Below are positions 1-9,482 of a DNA stretch of 64,000 nucleotides, piece by piece. The translations under genes and the position numbers were made by a program. The first letter of the stretch is position 1; each line of letters begins with the position of its first letter. Below the pieces are notes generated by a model. That model was not told the origin of the DNA. It did no database searches and saw nothing but the letters and a program-made list of their open reading frames with translations. This DNA is from Halocalculus aciditolerans (GTDB taxonomy: Archaea > Halobacteriota > Halobacteria > Halobacteriales > Halobacteriaceae). The stretch covers positions 1-64,000 of the forward strand of contig NZ_BMPG01000006.1 in NCBI RefSeq assembly GCF_014647475.1, written 5' to 3'.

Positions 1-1
1 T

Positions 2-1222
2 AAGGACCGTATCGGCATCATCCTCGAGCCGCTGAACAACTGGGCCGGTGTCTCGGAGGCGCTCGATGCCAAGCGGATCACCGTCGGTGGAACGCTCGGG
101 CTGAACCCCTTGGAGATCCGCGAGACGCCCGAGCACGTCCAGCGAGCGATGGGTGAGGACGCGAGTCCGTTCAACGAGAAGCTCGATGACGCGATGAGCT
201 TCCTTACCAACTTCTTCGCGTTGCGGGGCATCTCTCTGGGTGACCGCCGGACGACGTTGGAACTGGGTCTCAAGCGAGCGTACAAGCGCAACGGCATCAC
301 CGACGACATCTCGACGCACGGGAACCCGAGTCCGACGATTCGGGACATGATGGACGTCTTCGAGGAGATGGTCGACGAGCCCGAGGAATTCGTCGTCCGG
401 TCCGATGAGGAGGCGGGGAAGATCAAAGAGGACGCGACGTGGCTGCTCGACCAGCTCCGGCCCTTCGAGGAGGGCGGTCGGCACGCTAACCTCGGCCAAC
501 CCTCAGATTTCGACATCCGCGACGAGAAGGTCATCTATCTCGACCTCGCCCAGCAGGAAGGGAGCGTCGACAGTAGCACGGCGCTGACGATGCAGCTACT
601 CATCTCGTTGGTCTACGAGCGGGCGAAAGTCTCGGAGAAGGAGGTCGTGTTCTACATTGACGAAGCGCGGTACATCATGCAGGACGCCGCAAGCCTGGCG
701 TTCCTCGAGACGGTCTTCCGCCACCACCGCCATCACGACCTCTCGATCCGGCTGGTCACACAGACCGTTGACGAGTTCTTCGAACACGCCGAATCCGAGG
801 CGATTCTGGACCAGTGTGCGGTCAAGCAGTTCCACCGCCTCGACGGGATGGACGAGGAGTGGGCTGACGAGTTCGGGCTGAACTACGCACAGATGCGGTT
901 CGTCCAGGATGCTGTGCCAGGCAACGAGGACGCCGGCTTCTCCGAGGCGCTCGTTGGCGTCGACGGCGAGTGGCGCGGCATCCAGGTCAAAGCAATGCCC
1001 AAAGAGAAGCAGGTCATCGACTTCGACCCAACCTCCCAAGTTCGCTCCTCGCTACCCGGCGCCGGCGACAGCGCCGTCGATACTGAGATGTTGGAGTTCC
1101 AGGAAGAGCTCGAACACCGAGCAACGAACGGAACGAACGAAACGAGCGCACCGAACGAGGAACCAGACGCCGTCGAAGCTGAGCCAGACGGCGGGTCGAT
1201 GGAGGAGACCAACGATGGCTGA
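2..1222 (+). CDS. VirB4/TraC-type conjugation ATPase, C-terminal part
   Basis: The frame is open from base 2 and enters from beyond the left edge, so only the last ~406 residues are visible and the P-loop lies outside. The visible part has a hydrophobic strand ending in acidic residues (VVFYIDEAR, Walker B) and a following RLVTQT motif, the arrangement seen in VirB4/TraC and HerA-FtsK ATPases that power type IV DNA transfer at the membrane. The tail is acidic and Ser/Thr-rich, as usual in haloarchaea. Its stop overlaps the next ATPase gene by 8 bases, indicating translational coupling. Family assignment is confident; the precise role in the mating apparatus is inferred. Confidence 0.85.
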   Translation, partial: KDRIGIILEPLNNWAGVSEALDAKRITVGGTLGLNPLEIRETPEHVQRAMGEDASPFNEKLDDAMSFLTNFFALRGISLGDRRTTLELGLKRAYKRNGITDDISTHGNPSPTIRDMMDVFEEMVDEPEEFVVRSDEEAGKIKEDATWLLDQLRPFEEGGRHANLGQPSDFDIRDEKVIYLDLAQQEGSVDSSTALTMQLLISLVYERAKVSEKEVVFYIDEARYIMQDAASLAFLETVFRHHRHHDLSIRLVTQTVDEFFEHAESEAILDQCAVKQFHRLDGMDEEWADEFGLNYAQMRFVQDAVPGNEDAGFSEALVGVDGEWRGIQVKAMPKEKQVIDFDPTSQVRSSLPGAGDSAVDTEMLEFQEELEHRATNGTNETSAPNEEPDAVEAEPDGGSMEETNDG

Positions 1223-4200
1223 GTACCTGCGCGTTACGCCGACATCCGAGCGGCTTGACCCGGAGAGTATCCCCCGAGTCCTCGATAGCCTCCACAAACT
1301 GACCACGCCCGGCTCGTCGGGCCTCGGGGAGAAGCTGAACCCGCTCCACAGTGAGACACCACCCCGATTCGAGTTCCTCGCAATCAGTGATGGCCCGGAC
1401 GACCCGGTGGAGTTCTTCTACGGGGCCGATGCGCACCTCGATACGCTTGAGAAGCGCCTCCGTTCCATCTATCCGGCCACGTTCGACATCGAGCGCGTCG
1501 ACGTCGACGTTGCCGCTCGGCTCATTCAGCCAGTTGAGTTCACACCGCAGGAATTCGTCGACCACTACGAGGCCGGGCGGCTGCAGTACGAGTTTGGTCC
1601 GGCAGAACAGTACGTCATCGTCGACGAGGAATCAGTGGACTCCGAGTCAGCCGAAGCAGACCCCGTTGTCGACGGCGGTACGGCAGCCACGAAAGTCCCC
1701 GATCATCACGTGACTGTTGGGGACTCAGCCCTAGAACTAGCGCCGCCCGATGCACTTCCAGACGACGAGGAAGAGAGACGGGCCATCGAGAAGCCGACGA
1801 TGACACCGGCGGGAACGATTCTGGCTCGCCCGGCACAAGACGCTGTCTCGCCGCTCGGTGTCCGGTGGTGTGGCTCCGCGTCACGGAAGCAGGACTGGAT
1901 GACCTCGCTGACGCCGTTCACGGCAGAGGAAACTGACGGCGACCTCTCGTCCGTCGACGAACCCGGCGCGGCGCTGGCGTCGCTGATCGACCACCTGATG
2001 GAGGCGACAGCGCCGACCGCGTTCCAAGTGGTCTTCCAACGGCGTGCCAGCTGGCAGTCCGACGCGGAGGTGCGGAAAGAGGACCTCGTCGACGGCCGCG
2101 ACACGTTCTTCCAGGAGGTCGTCGGGTCGTTGCTCGAGGTCGAGGACCAGCGGAGCGACCAAAACGAACCGCAGATTAGTGAATCCGTCGAGAAGCGGAT
2201 CGAGTACATCGACGCGAAGAACGCCAAACGGTCGTTCACGGTCAACATCCGGGCCGTCGGCGTCCCTACCGACGACACCCGCGACGACCTCGATGGCCGG
2301 ATGGACTCGCTCCTCCCCGTATTCGACCCGCTTGATGGGCCGTTCTACGAGGTCGAGGGGCAACGCCTCCGGGACAGCGGCTTCCGTGAGAAAACGAAGG
2401 AAAAGAAGGCACGGGCCGCTCTTCAGCGCCTCCTCAACCGCGAGCTGACGACGGGGAGGGGGAAGACCCGACCCGAGCTGGTCCTCTGTGGGACGGAGCT
2501 CGCGAACTTCGTCCTCGTCCCCTCCTCCGAACAGTTGACCGTCGAAGGGACGCGGGGGACCAGGGCCGAACAGCAGAGTCGGAATCCGCTCCCGTGGCCG
2601 AACCCGGATCTGATCCAGCAGTTCCAAGACGGGATGGCCATTGGCTACGCGCTCGACGAAAACGGTGAACCACGGCCGGACCCGATCCGGATCCCGCCGG
2701 ACCTGTTGCCCACGCATTACGGGCGGTTCGCGTCGACTGGTGGCGGGAAGTCGAAGGCCATCATCAACGACGCCCTTTCGCTCCGCGAGACGACGGGTGG
2801 CCCCGTCGTCCTCGTCGATCCGAAGGGCGACGGGATGTGTGAGAACTACCTGCGCTGCCACTACGAGCGGTTCGGTGGCCTCGACGACGTCTACCACTTC
2901 CGCGTCCCGGAGACCATCCCCGCGTTCTCCTTCTTCGACATCCGGCCCGCGCTCGAAGCCGGTCGCAACCGTGAGGACGCGATTCAGGACAAGGTCGACC
3001 ACTTCCACGACATCCTCCGGATGATTATGGGCCGCGAGCAGTACGGCCAGGCGTTCGTCGCGAACGAGATTCTGAGCTACCTGATCAAGGCGCTGTTCGA
3101 CGAGGAGTACGGGAGCGACGTGTTCGGGCTGGACGATCTCTTCGCTGCTGCCCTCCGGATGCAGCGCGACCAGACGATTCCCCCGGTTTCTGCGGATAAC
3201 CAGAACATCGAGGAATCGCTGACGCGCCACTTCGCGAAGGACAACCACCAGTTCCAGGTGTCGATGGACGCCGTCGGGAACCGCCTCGACAAGCTCAAAG
3301 AGGACGCGCATCTCCGGCGGATCTTCAGCCACGTCCCCGAGCAGAACGACGCCGGGGAGTACGTCGACAACCGCTTCGACTTCCGCGAGTTCCTCGATGA
3401 AGACGCTACCATCATCTTCGACCTCGGCGACCTTCGGCCGGAGGCACAGCGGGCGATCACACTCCTGCTGTTGAGCAACCTCTGGGACGCCGTGCAGGTG
3501 CGCCGTCGCGATGGCCAGACCGACTACGAGAAGCTCACGAACCTCATCATCGAGGAGGCGGCGCCGGTCGCGTCGACGAAACTGGTCTCCGAGCAGCTAC
3601 TGCCCCAAGGCCGGTCGTTCGGCCTGAGTATGGGGCTCGTGATGCAGTTCCCTGAACAGGTGCGGAACCGGAACGAGCGAGCTTATGACGAGGTGCTGAA
3701 CAACATCAAGACGAAGCTCATCGGGAACATCTCGATCGAGCGCGACCTCGCGGAGTCGCTTGCCCACGAGGACCTCAGCCCGACCGAACTCCGCAACCGA
3801 ATCAACACGCTCCCAAGTGGCGAGTGGATCGCGCAACTCCCGAGTCCGTCGTTCGGGGAGACTGGTCCGCCGCCGTTTTCGCTGAAGCCGCTGCCGATTG
3901 CGCCGGGGCATCCAGAAAGCGATCAGCCGCTCACAGAGCCCCAGGAAGACCATTTCGAGTCCGTGTCCCGGCCACGGATGGTCGAGCGGACACAGGCCCA
4001 GTACGGGCTGACAGAGCCGACTGAGTCGACCACTTCCCCAGAGGAGACTGGCTGGGGGAGTTCGGGGGGTGAGACGACGGGCTCGGCTGCCGACGGCGAT
4101 GCAGCGATCGACCCGACGCAATCCGCGTTCATCAGCAAATCGACGACCGAGGACGCATCGACGTCGACTACCCAGCCCGAGACGGACAGCGACCCACATG

Positions 4201-5039
4201 GAGACGAGGCAGCGATGAGCCCCCTGTTCGGACAGGCCGCCGAGACGGACGAGGAGTCAGAAGATAACCAAGGAGCGCAGCCGGAGAACGGGGCAACGCC
4301 CGTCCAGGAAAGCAGCGTACCCGTTCCCGATGACGAACTCCGCCAACGCGGGCTCAGTCGAGACGACGTCCGGTTCCTGAATCGGGTCCTCGACGTGATG
4401 AACCGAGAGGACGACGAGTACACACTACTGGACAGGATGAGCCAGCTTCGGGACGAATACGACGACCTCCATATGGAGCAGCTCACGGAACAGAACCTCC
4501 TGGAAGCGGACTCCGCGGCGGGGCGCAAGTACTACACCGTCCTCCCGGACGGTCGAGACCTCCTCGGGAGAGAATTGAAGGCGGGACCAGGAGCGGGCGA
4601 TCTCGGCGAGAAAACGCCACACAAGGTTGGCGTCCGGCTCCTCGAGCTCTGGCTCCAGCAGCGGGACGACGTGGTTCGCGTGGAACCGTACTACGAAACC
4701 GACGACGGCACGGTACTGGACGTGGCCGGCTTCGACGCGGACGGCGATCTCGTCTGGGCCGGCGAAGCAGAGCTCGCGAGTAACAATCGGCACGCCCCGG
4801 TCGAGGATTACGACAAACTCAGCGCGGTGGATGCCGACGCGATCTGGGCCTTCAACAATCGCGAGACGGCGCTCGACGTCCTGGATAGCCTTGCCGACGC
4901 GGATCGGATCGACGAGCGGGTCAGCGGCCGGGCGGCACGGTCGTTCGCGACCATCAGAGACGCCGTCGACGACTTCGATGCTGCGGGCCTGACCACCGTT
5001 CGGGGCTTCAAAAATCTCGATCAAGAACTCAACCAATGA
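1215..5039 (+). CDS. VirD4/TraG-like coupling ATPase with C-terminal extension
   Basis: The ATG at 1215 is chosen because GGAGGAG lies 8 bases upstream and it overlaps the preceding stop; the open frame reaches further back but only as antisense-like low-complexity sequence. The 1274-residue product has a Walker A at about 506-513 (ASTGGGKS), a DPKGD motif just after it and a Walker B with paired Glu at about 780-781 (LIIEEA), as in conjugative coupling proteins that feed DNA to the secretion channel. A Ser/Thr/Glu-rich linker (about 930-1030) leads to a C-terminal region with a winged-helix-like part and a DxxGxxxxGDxVWxGEAE segment resembling a nuclease-type fold. That C-terminal role is a guess. 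It heads directly into the primase gene with a 4-base overlap. Confidence 0.85.
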   Translation: MAEYLRVTPTSERLDPESIPRVLDSLHKLTTPGSSGLGEKLNPLHSETPPRFEFLAISDGPDDPVEFFYGADAHLDTLEKRLRSIYPATFDIERVDVDVAARLIQPVEFTPQEFVDHYEAGRLQYEFGPAEQYVIVDEESVDSESAEADPVVDGGTAATKVPDHHVTVGDSALELAPPDALPDDEEERRAIEKPTMTPAGTILARPAQDAVSPLGVRWCGSASRKQDWMTSLTPFTAEETDGDLSSVDEPGAALASLIDHLMEATAPTAFQVVFQRRASWQSDAEVRKEDLVDGRDTFFQEVVGSLLEVEDQRSDQNEPQISESVEKRIEYIDAKNAKRSFTVNIRAVGVPTDDTRDDLDGRMDSLLPVFDPLDGPFYEVEGQRLRDSGFREKTKEKKARAALQRLLNRELTTGRGKTRPELVLCGTELANFVLVPSSEQLTVEGTRGTRAEQQSRNPLPWPNPDLIQQFQDGMAIGYALDENGEPRPDPIRIPPDLLPTHYGRFASTGGGKSKAIINDALSLRETTGGPVVLVDPKGDGMCENYLRCHYERFGGLDDVYHFRVPETIPAFSFFDIRPALEAGRNREDAIQDKVDHFHDILRMIMGREQYGQAFVANEILSYLIKALFDEEYGSDVFGLDDLFAAALRMQRDQTIPPVSADNQNIEESLTRHFAKDNHQFQVSMDAVGNRLDKLKEDAHLRRIFSHVPEQNDAGEYVDNRFDFREFLDEDATIIFDLGDLRPEAQRAITLLLLSNLWDAVQVRRRDGQTDYEKLTNLIIEEAAPVASTKLVSEQLLPQGRSFGLSMGLVMQFPEQVRNRNERAYDEVLNNIKTKLIGNISIERDLAESLAHEDLSPTELRNRINTLPSGEWIAQLPSPSFGETGPPPFSLKPLPIAPGHPESDQPLTEPQEDHFESVSRPRMVERTQAQYGLTEPTESTTSPEETGWGSSGGETTGSAADGDAAIDPTQSAFISKSTTEDASTSTTQPETDSDPHGDEAAMSPLFGQAAETDEESEDNQGAQPENGATPVQESSVPVPDDELRQRGLSRDDVRFLNRVLDVMNREDDEYTLLDRMSQLRDEYDDLHMEQLTEQNLLEADSAAGRKYYTVLPDGRDLLGRELKAGPGAGDLGEKTPHKVGVRLLELWLQQRDDVVRVEPYYETDDGTVLDVAGFDADGDLVWAGEAELASNNRHAPVEDYDKLSAVDADAIWAFNNRETALDVLDSLADADRIDERVSGRAARSFATIRDAVDDFDAAGLTTVRGFKNLDQELNQ

Positions 5040-5920
5040 CTTGGAGAGAGGCGACCCGCGAGGAGCTTTACGCCTACTACGCCGAGGAGTTCCCCCGCTA
5101 TCTGGACGATTTGCCGGAATTCATCACGGCGACCGGCCCGAAACAGTACGCCGTCGCCTTCCGAGAGCCCCACCCAGTGCGCAAAGACGAGGTGCCGGAC
5201 AAGGACTTCATCCGGCGGGATACGTGGCAAACAGATGCGTCGGGCGACCGAACGACGCCCGAGTTCGACGACTTCGAGGATGTCGTTGAGTTCATTCGGC
5301 ATCCAGCGCGCAACGACCCGCTGGGGCGGAGCGAGTTCGCGCTTGCTGATCCGGAGGTGCTGGAGAAACCGGACCCACGGCCCGACGCCGTCTACTACGC
5401 GCTGGATCACTGGGAACGACCCTGGGTCCTCCTCGTCGACATCGACGCCAAAGAGATCGCCCGAGACCGAGCGGACGAGATGGCCTCGGAGGCCGTCGCT
5501 GACCGGGACGACGATGCGCTCCTCGACGCTGCGGGTATCCTCGACGCCGCTCCCGAGGGGTATCCGTACGCCTTCGAAGATGTCGACCGCGCCATCGAAT
5601 ACGGGTTCGAGGTGCGCGACATCTTCGAGGACGATTTCGACGCCGAGGAGACGATGGTCGTCTACAGCGGGCAGGGTGTCCACGTCTACCTGCTGGATAC
5701 CGACCCGGCGCACCGATACGACGAGCAGAGTCGCGAGGTGTTGAACGACCTCCTTCTCGAGACGTACGACATCCCGATCGATCCCGTCGTGACGGCCGAC
5801 CGCCGGCGGGTCGCTCGCCTGCCCTATTCGCTCCACGCCGACGTCTGTAGCATCGTTCAACCAATCGAGAGCCCTGCGTTCGACGTTCGATCGGCGACGC
5901 CGGAGGTGATCGACGAATGA
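5036..5920 (+). CDS. Archaeo-eukaryotic primase (PriS-like) of the mobile element
   Basis: This 294-residue protein has the AEP signature: a VDID strand with D135 and D137 (metal-binding DxD), SGQGVHVY at 211-218 (the SxxxxH-type nucleotide-binding motif), and an Arg-rich DRRRVARLPYS stretch at 255-274 followed by a Cys. It probably makes RNA or DNA primers for replication or for complementary-strand synthesis after transfer. Shorter than chromosomal PriS, it lacks the zinc-stem Cys cluster. The ATG overlaps the upstream stop (ATGA), and its own stop overlaps the next gene in the same way, so priming is translationally tied to the conjugation ATPases. Primase family is well supported; the substrate is inferred. 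Confidence 0.8.
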   Translation: MTWREATREELYAYYAEEFPRYLDDLPEFITATGPKQYAVAFREPHPVRKDEVPDKDFIRRDTWQTDASGDRTTPEFDDFEDVVEFIRHPARNDPLGRSEFALADPEVLEKPDPRPDAVYYALDHWERPWVLLVDIDAKEIARDRADEMASEAVADRDDDALLDAAGILDAAPEGYPYAFEDVDRAIEYGFEVRDIFEDDFDAEETMVVYSGQGVHVYLLDTDPAHRYDEQSREVLNDLLLETYDIPIDPVVTADRRRVARLPYSLHADVCSIVQPIESPAFDVRSATPEVIDE

Positions 5921-7443
5921 GTCCGAGTACGCCCACCGACGACGAGGATATGGCGTATCGGGTTGCGGCACTCCCGCTGGAGTACGGTGAAACCCGCATC
6001 AACCAGCTGTTTACGCGTGGCTACAACCGATACGTCGTCGACGGCGAGGACCAACCCGAGGACCTCGTGAACGACGTCGAGCGGTTCGGGACGGCGGCGT
6101 TCAAAGAGCAGGTTCGTGCCGACGCCGCTGAGGAGCCGTTCGTCGACGAGCCGGGGACGCTTGCCGTGCTCGCGACGCTGAGCGCGGTCTGTGTGAAAGA
6201 GCACCCGAAGTTCGAGCACGCCTCGCCACGGAACATCCAGGTACTCTACGACATCCGAGAGCTGTACGTCAACAATCTTGCCTCACTCATCCGCGCCCAC
6301 GGCGATGGGTCGCTCCAACAGGACATCGCAGACGTGCTGTACAACAAGGAGCCCGGTGAAGATGGCCCGCATCCGGGTCGGGTCTGTACGGGCATCACAG
6401 AGATGCCGGAGTTCGGGGATGGCCTGTACCTCGAAATCCCGATGGCGGCGGCGTCACGCAAATGTCTCGTTCGAGCGGAGGGCGAGTCATCGACGGGGAG
6501 TGACGATGGCGGGGAGATACTGACGCGAGTGAAGGACAACAACCTGTACGTCCCGGTCGGTGATTTCGACAGCAAGTATCGGGACTACGCTGAGCGGGCA
6601 TTCAAGAAGCTCCTGCGGGTGCAAGAAGACGGACTCTCCGACGACCAGCTATCGTGGCTGACCACGAACGAGTCGGCGATTACGGAGCGGATCGACCACT
6701 TCCTCGAGACCGGCCATCACGAGCGAATCTGGCGGAACTGGGACCGTGGGGAGCGGACGATCCGAGTCCTCCGGCGGGCCCTGAGTGACGCGCCCGACGA
6801 CGTGGCGCAAAAGGGCGAGTTCCACACGGCGAAAGAGCTCTACCGAGCGGTCGAAGCGTACGACGCCGAGGATGAGTGGGAATCCTCTGTAACGGACTGG
6901 ATATCGAGTCCGAGCAGTCTCGCGAAGACGCTGGCCGACCACGAGTCCCACTCGGCCGTCACGATCGATCGCGACGGGCGCGTCAATACGTACCGAATCG
7001 GGCGAGCCGGAACCGGCGCCGAACAGATCGAAGTGCGAGAGATCGAGGACCTCTTCGAACTCCCCTGTATGGCGAATATGGAGGAGCGGCTACACGAGAA
7101 GAAGCCCGTCCGGAAGGACCTCTACAACTTCGCGCGGATGGTAATGTGGCTCCCGCAGTATCAGGACAGCAGCCTCGACGAGATCGTCGCGGACCTCAAG
7201 GACGTCTTCTCTCGGTGGCCGTGGTACGACGAGCAGGAGACCGAGTACCAAGTCCGCTACGAGTTCTCGAACACGATCGACGGCGACACGCCGTTGCCGA
7301 TGAACTGCGATAACGACGATCTGCAGCGCTACTGCATCGGCCAAGACCAGTGTCCCTACTCGATCTGGGGCAGTCTCCCGTTCCCGGATGAGATGTACGA
7401 GCAGGTTGAGGAGGAATCCGCCGGTCCCGCAGAGCAATTCTGA
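5917..7443 (+). CDS. Primase-associated protein, possible PriL-like partner
   Basis: This 508-residue protein is coupled to the primase by an ATGA overlap. Its last third has four spaced Cys residues (ELPC, then MNC, RYC and DQC near residues 370-490) in a C-x(long)-C-x9-C-x5-C-like pattern that recalls the iron-sulfur domain of the large primase subunit PriL. The rest is an acidic helical region with no motif I recognise. I infer that it works with the preceding catalytic subunit as an accessory or regulatory subunit. The Fe-S idea rests only on Cys spacing, so the family call (primase-associated) is firmer than the mechanism. Confidence 0.6.
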   Translation: MSPSTPTDDEDMAYRVAALPLEYGETRINQLFTRGYNRYVVDGEDQPEDLVNDVERFGTAAFKEQVRADAAEEPFVDEPGTLAVLATLSAVCVKEHPKFEHASPRNIQVLYDIRELYVNNLASLIRAHGDGSLQQDIADVLYNKEPGEDGPHPGRVCTGITEMPEFGDGLYLEIPMAAASRKCLVRAEGESSTGSDDGGEILTRVKDNNLYVPVGDFDSKYRDYAERAFKKLLRVQEDGLSDDQLSWLTTNESAITERIDHFLETGHHERIWRNWDRGERTIRVLRRALSDAPDDVAQKGEFHTAKELYRAVEAYDAEDEWESSVTDWISSPSSLAKTLADHESHSAVTIDRDGRVNTYRIGRAGTGAEQIEVREIEDLFELPCMANMEERLHEKKPVRKDLYNFARMVMWLPQYQDSSLDEIVADLKDVFSRWPWYDEQETEYQVRYEFSNTIDGDTPLPMNCDNDDLQRYCIGQDQCPYSIWGSLPFPDEMYEQVEEESAGPAEQF

Positions 7444-7536
7444 CTAATGGTACCTGTCGAATCCCAATTTATTGGGCGTTCTCGGGGTTGGATCATCCGC
7501 TAGTTCGTTAAGTGTAGTTAACAGCTGTTCCCTGAA

Positions 7537-8433
7537 TTACTCGACCTTAGAAAGCAGGTCAAGCATCTCCTGTTCGTACATTCCGTCGGTCGAGATATCG
7601 AACTCGGGTGGGTCGAAATCCAGTATCCCGGCGTCAAACCCCTCTGTAAGCTGTTCGTTCAACCGTTTCTCGCTTTCCGGATACACACCACCAATAGAGT
7701 AAAACACGTTCTCCTCAGCAAACCAGTCGATGTAGATCCCGCGGAAGTCCAAGTTTACCTCGTTCTCGATCTCCTCTTCTGCGTTCTCCGCAATCGCATT
7801 TAATGGAAGACTGAAGTAATACTCTGAGATTGAACCGGTGTTCCCAGTAGCGGGAGTCAAGGTGGTCTGTAAATCCCATTTCCAGCTGAAAGCTGTGGAA
7901 AGTCCATCTCCAATAACAGGGACCAGCCCTGCAAGAAACCCTCCACCTTCACTCACGGCTTTCCGGTGCCATTCTCCCCGGAATTCCAGCCGACCGTCCA
8001 AGACATCGTTCTCCATGAACTGTTCGAAGACATGTTCGGTAGTTGAATCTATATTTGAAACAGCTTCAGCCTCCTCTCCTTCTGTCCAGATCCCTTTCGT
8101 GTCTTCATCGTCGGTGGTGACACGAGCAGCCCAGATATGCTTGAGAGGTCTGACCCCATCGAACGGTGTGTCCTCTTCGATTGCGTCACGTACGGAAGTT
8201 CCGTGGAATGCATTCAAACCCCAGCTGGTTTTCTGAAGGTTCTCGATGTGTTTAGATTCCTCAAACTCGGGGAGTTCAGGATTGGTTGAAGACATCTCCC
8301 AACCATACGAATTCAGGTGATCTTCCGGTATCTTGGGCGGACGATCTGAGACGGAGTTTGCAGAAACAATCGTAGAAATAAACGGGGTTAGAGCAAGGGT
8401 GTAGCTAGAACGGATGAATTGTCTCCGTCTCAT
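7537..8433 (-). CDS. Tat-exported protein of unknown function
   Basis: The 298-residue product begins with a twin-arginine signal (RRRQFIRSS followed by a ~17-residue hydrophobic stretch and an AxA-like region around residue 25), the dominant export route in haloarchaea. There is no lipobox Cys, so the mature protein should be soluble or loosely attached outside the cell. The mature part is acidic and has no motif I recognise. It is convergent with the conjugation operon, 93 bases from it, and its codon use is more AT-rich than the operon, suggesting separate acquisition. A surface or mating-related role is possible but unsupported. Confidence 0.7.
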   Translation of the reverse strand: MRRRQFIRSSYTLALTPFISTIVSANSVSDRPPKIPEDHLNSYGWEMSSTNPELPEFEESKHIENLQKTSWGLNAFHGTSVRDAIEEDTPFDGVRPLKHIWAARVTTDDEDTKGIWTEGEEAEAVSNIDSTTEHVFEQFMENDVLDGRLEFRGEWHRKAVSEGGGFLAGLVPVIGDGLSTAFSWKWDLQTTLTPATGNTGSISEYYFSLPLNAIAENAEEEIENEVNLDFRGIYIDWFAEENVFYSIGGVYPESEKRLNEQLTEGFDAGILDFDPPEFDISTDGMYEQEMLDLLSKVE

Positions 8434-8555
8434 ATTAGCTTGCTAGATTGGCTCGATTTTATGAGTATTGCTCAATCCATCTATTCCCTTACAACCTGAT
8501 TGGCCTTCAATTTATCATCATCTGTATATTTTAGATTCGGTAACGAGGTGACTCC

Positions 8556-8570
8556 CCGTCGAGCAATTTT
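8556..8570. repeat. Direct repeat, copy 1 (CCGTCGAGCAATTTT)
   Basis: An exact 15-bp match to 8716-8730, 160 bp away. Both copies are preceded by a C-run and a GTAAC/GTTAC-like element. Possible binding site; no function can be read from it. Confidence 0.6.
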
Positions 8571-8715
8571 CAGCGCCTAACACGGCCAGAATCGAGAGAA
8601 TCGGAGGTGTTCCACGACTCGAAGTGCCGATACGGCGGACCTCGAGGGACTCAGAATAGGTGAAGCGGCGACCCTAAGGAATCCAGATACGACCGAAATC
8701 GCCTTCGTTACCCCG

Positions 8716-8730
8716 CCGTCGAGCAATTTT
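8716..8730. repeat. Direct repeat, copy 2 (CCGTCGAGCAATTTT)
   Basis: Second exact copy of the 15-bp repeat found at 8556-8570, in the same orientation within the same gene-free stretch. Confidence 0.6.
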
Positions 8731-8829
8731 TGAAATCACAGCATTACCTCGGAACTCGTCGAGGTAATTTCTACGCCCTCAAATCGGCCCGACGAGGTTC
8801 TTCTGCAATTTGAGTCCGTTATTCCGCCT

Positions 8830-8870
8830 TGCATATCGCGGATTTCGTCCAAAGAAAGAGGCGATATGCA
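8830..8870. repeat. Inverted repeat, 10-bp arms (TGCATATCGC)
   Basis: TGCATATCGC at 8830-8839 pairs perfectly with GCGATATGCA at 8861-8870 around a 21-base spacer. It could be an operator for a dimeric regulator; the loop is rather long for an RNA hairpin. Confidence 0.55.
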
Positions 8871-8981
8871 GTGTGCGAAGGCCGCCGGCTCTCTCAGGCC
8901 GAGGGGCCATCACAGGGGTAGCGGAACTACGGAAGTATCAGATTTAGCGCATTGGTTGACAGGGTGCGTTTCGGTGGGGTC

Positions 8982-9005
8982 TGTTGCCCCCGCGAGGGGG
9001 TGGCG
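8982..9005 (+). promoter_or_regulatory. GC-hairpin upstream element of gene 9033
   Basis: TGTTG followed by CCCCC-gcga-GGGGG (8987-9000) and a TGGCGGGG run, 33 bases before the ATG. Member of the family of T-rich plus C/G hairpin elements seen before many genes in this window. Confidence 0.5.
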
Positions 9006-9032
9006 GGGCGCATCACGTGCCCCCGATAGACG

Positions 9033-9473
9033 ATGGCTTCGGAACAACGCAGTAAGACACGAGCAGCGGATCACGCAGCAACTACCACTGACGGTGAGGC
9101 GCCGTGGGCGGACCTCGAGATGACGGTTCCGACCGACCGGAATCACGCGTCGGTCGTCGCGCTCGTGGAGTGTGCTCTCGTCGAACTCACGCACGAGGCC
9201 GTGGGCGCCGTCTTCGTCTCCCGGCAGGTCGGGCGGTCGACGCGGACGCAGTACGTCGCAGCCGACGACGTCGGCGAGCAGTTCCAGAAGCGGCACTTCG
9301 ACGACCGGCTGGGCTGGCACGGGACCACCGTCCCTCGACGAACCGTTCGCGACGAGCTCATCACTCAGCTCACGCGGTCGGCATCAACGACGGCGGAGCG
9401 GTCAGGTGAAGAAGCAGCCAGCGAGCCAGATACCTTCGTCGTGAAGCCAGTTCGAGAACTGCGAACGCCGTAG
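9033..9473 (+). CDS. Conserved-type haloarchaeal plasmid protein, function unknown
   Basis: A 146-residue hypothetical protein with an N-terminal Lys/Arg/Thr-rich tail and a central region (about 28-100) predicted mixed alpha/beta; no catalytic motif stands out. The third-position GC bias is strongly that of real haloarchaeal coding DNA. It sits behind a hairpin cassette and is followed after 9 bases by the first copy of the TTAACCAAC palindrome family. I do not recognise the family. Confidence 0.65.
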   Translation: MASEQRSKTRAADHAATTTDGEAPWADLEMTVPTDRNHASVVALVECALVELTHEAVGAVFVSRQVGRSTRTQYVAADDVGEQFQKRHFDDRLGWHGTTVPRRTVRDELITQLTRSASTTAERSGEEAASEPDTFVVKPVRELRTP

Positions 9474-9482
9474 CGGCTAGAC

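Larger units (their letters stand above)
8434..9032. other. 599-bp intergenic region with direct and inverted repeats
   Basis: No convincing gene. It holds two exact 15-bp direct repeats (8556-8570 and 8716-8730), a 10-bp inverted repeat (8830-8839 with 8861-8870), AT-rich start near 8450-8540 that probably contains the promoter of the Tat protein, and a GC hairpin just before the next gene. Confidence 0.6.

Noticed and set aside
1881-3332. 483-codon open frame antisense to the coupling ATPase
   Set aside because: It is a mirror of high-GC codon use in the real gene; composition (Val/Arg/Leu-rich) and lack of motifs mark it as a shadow.
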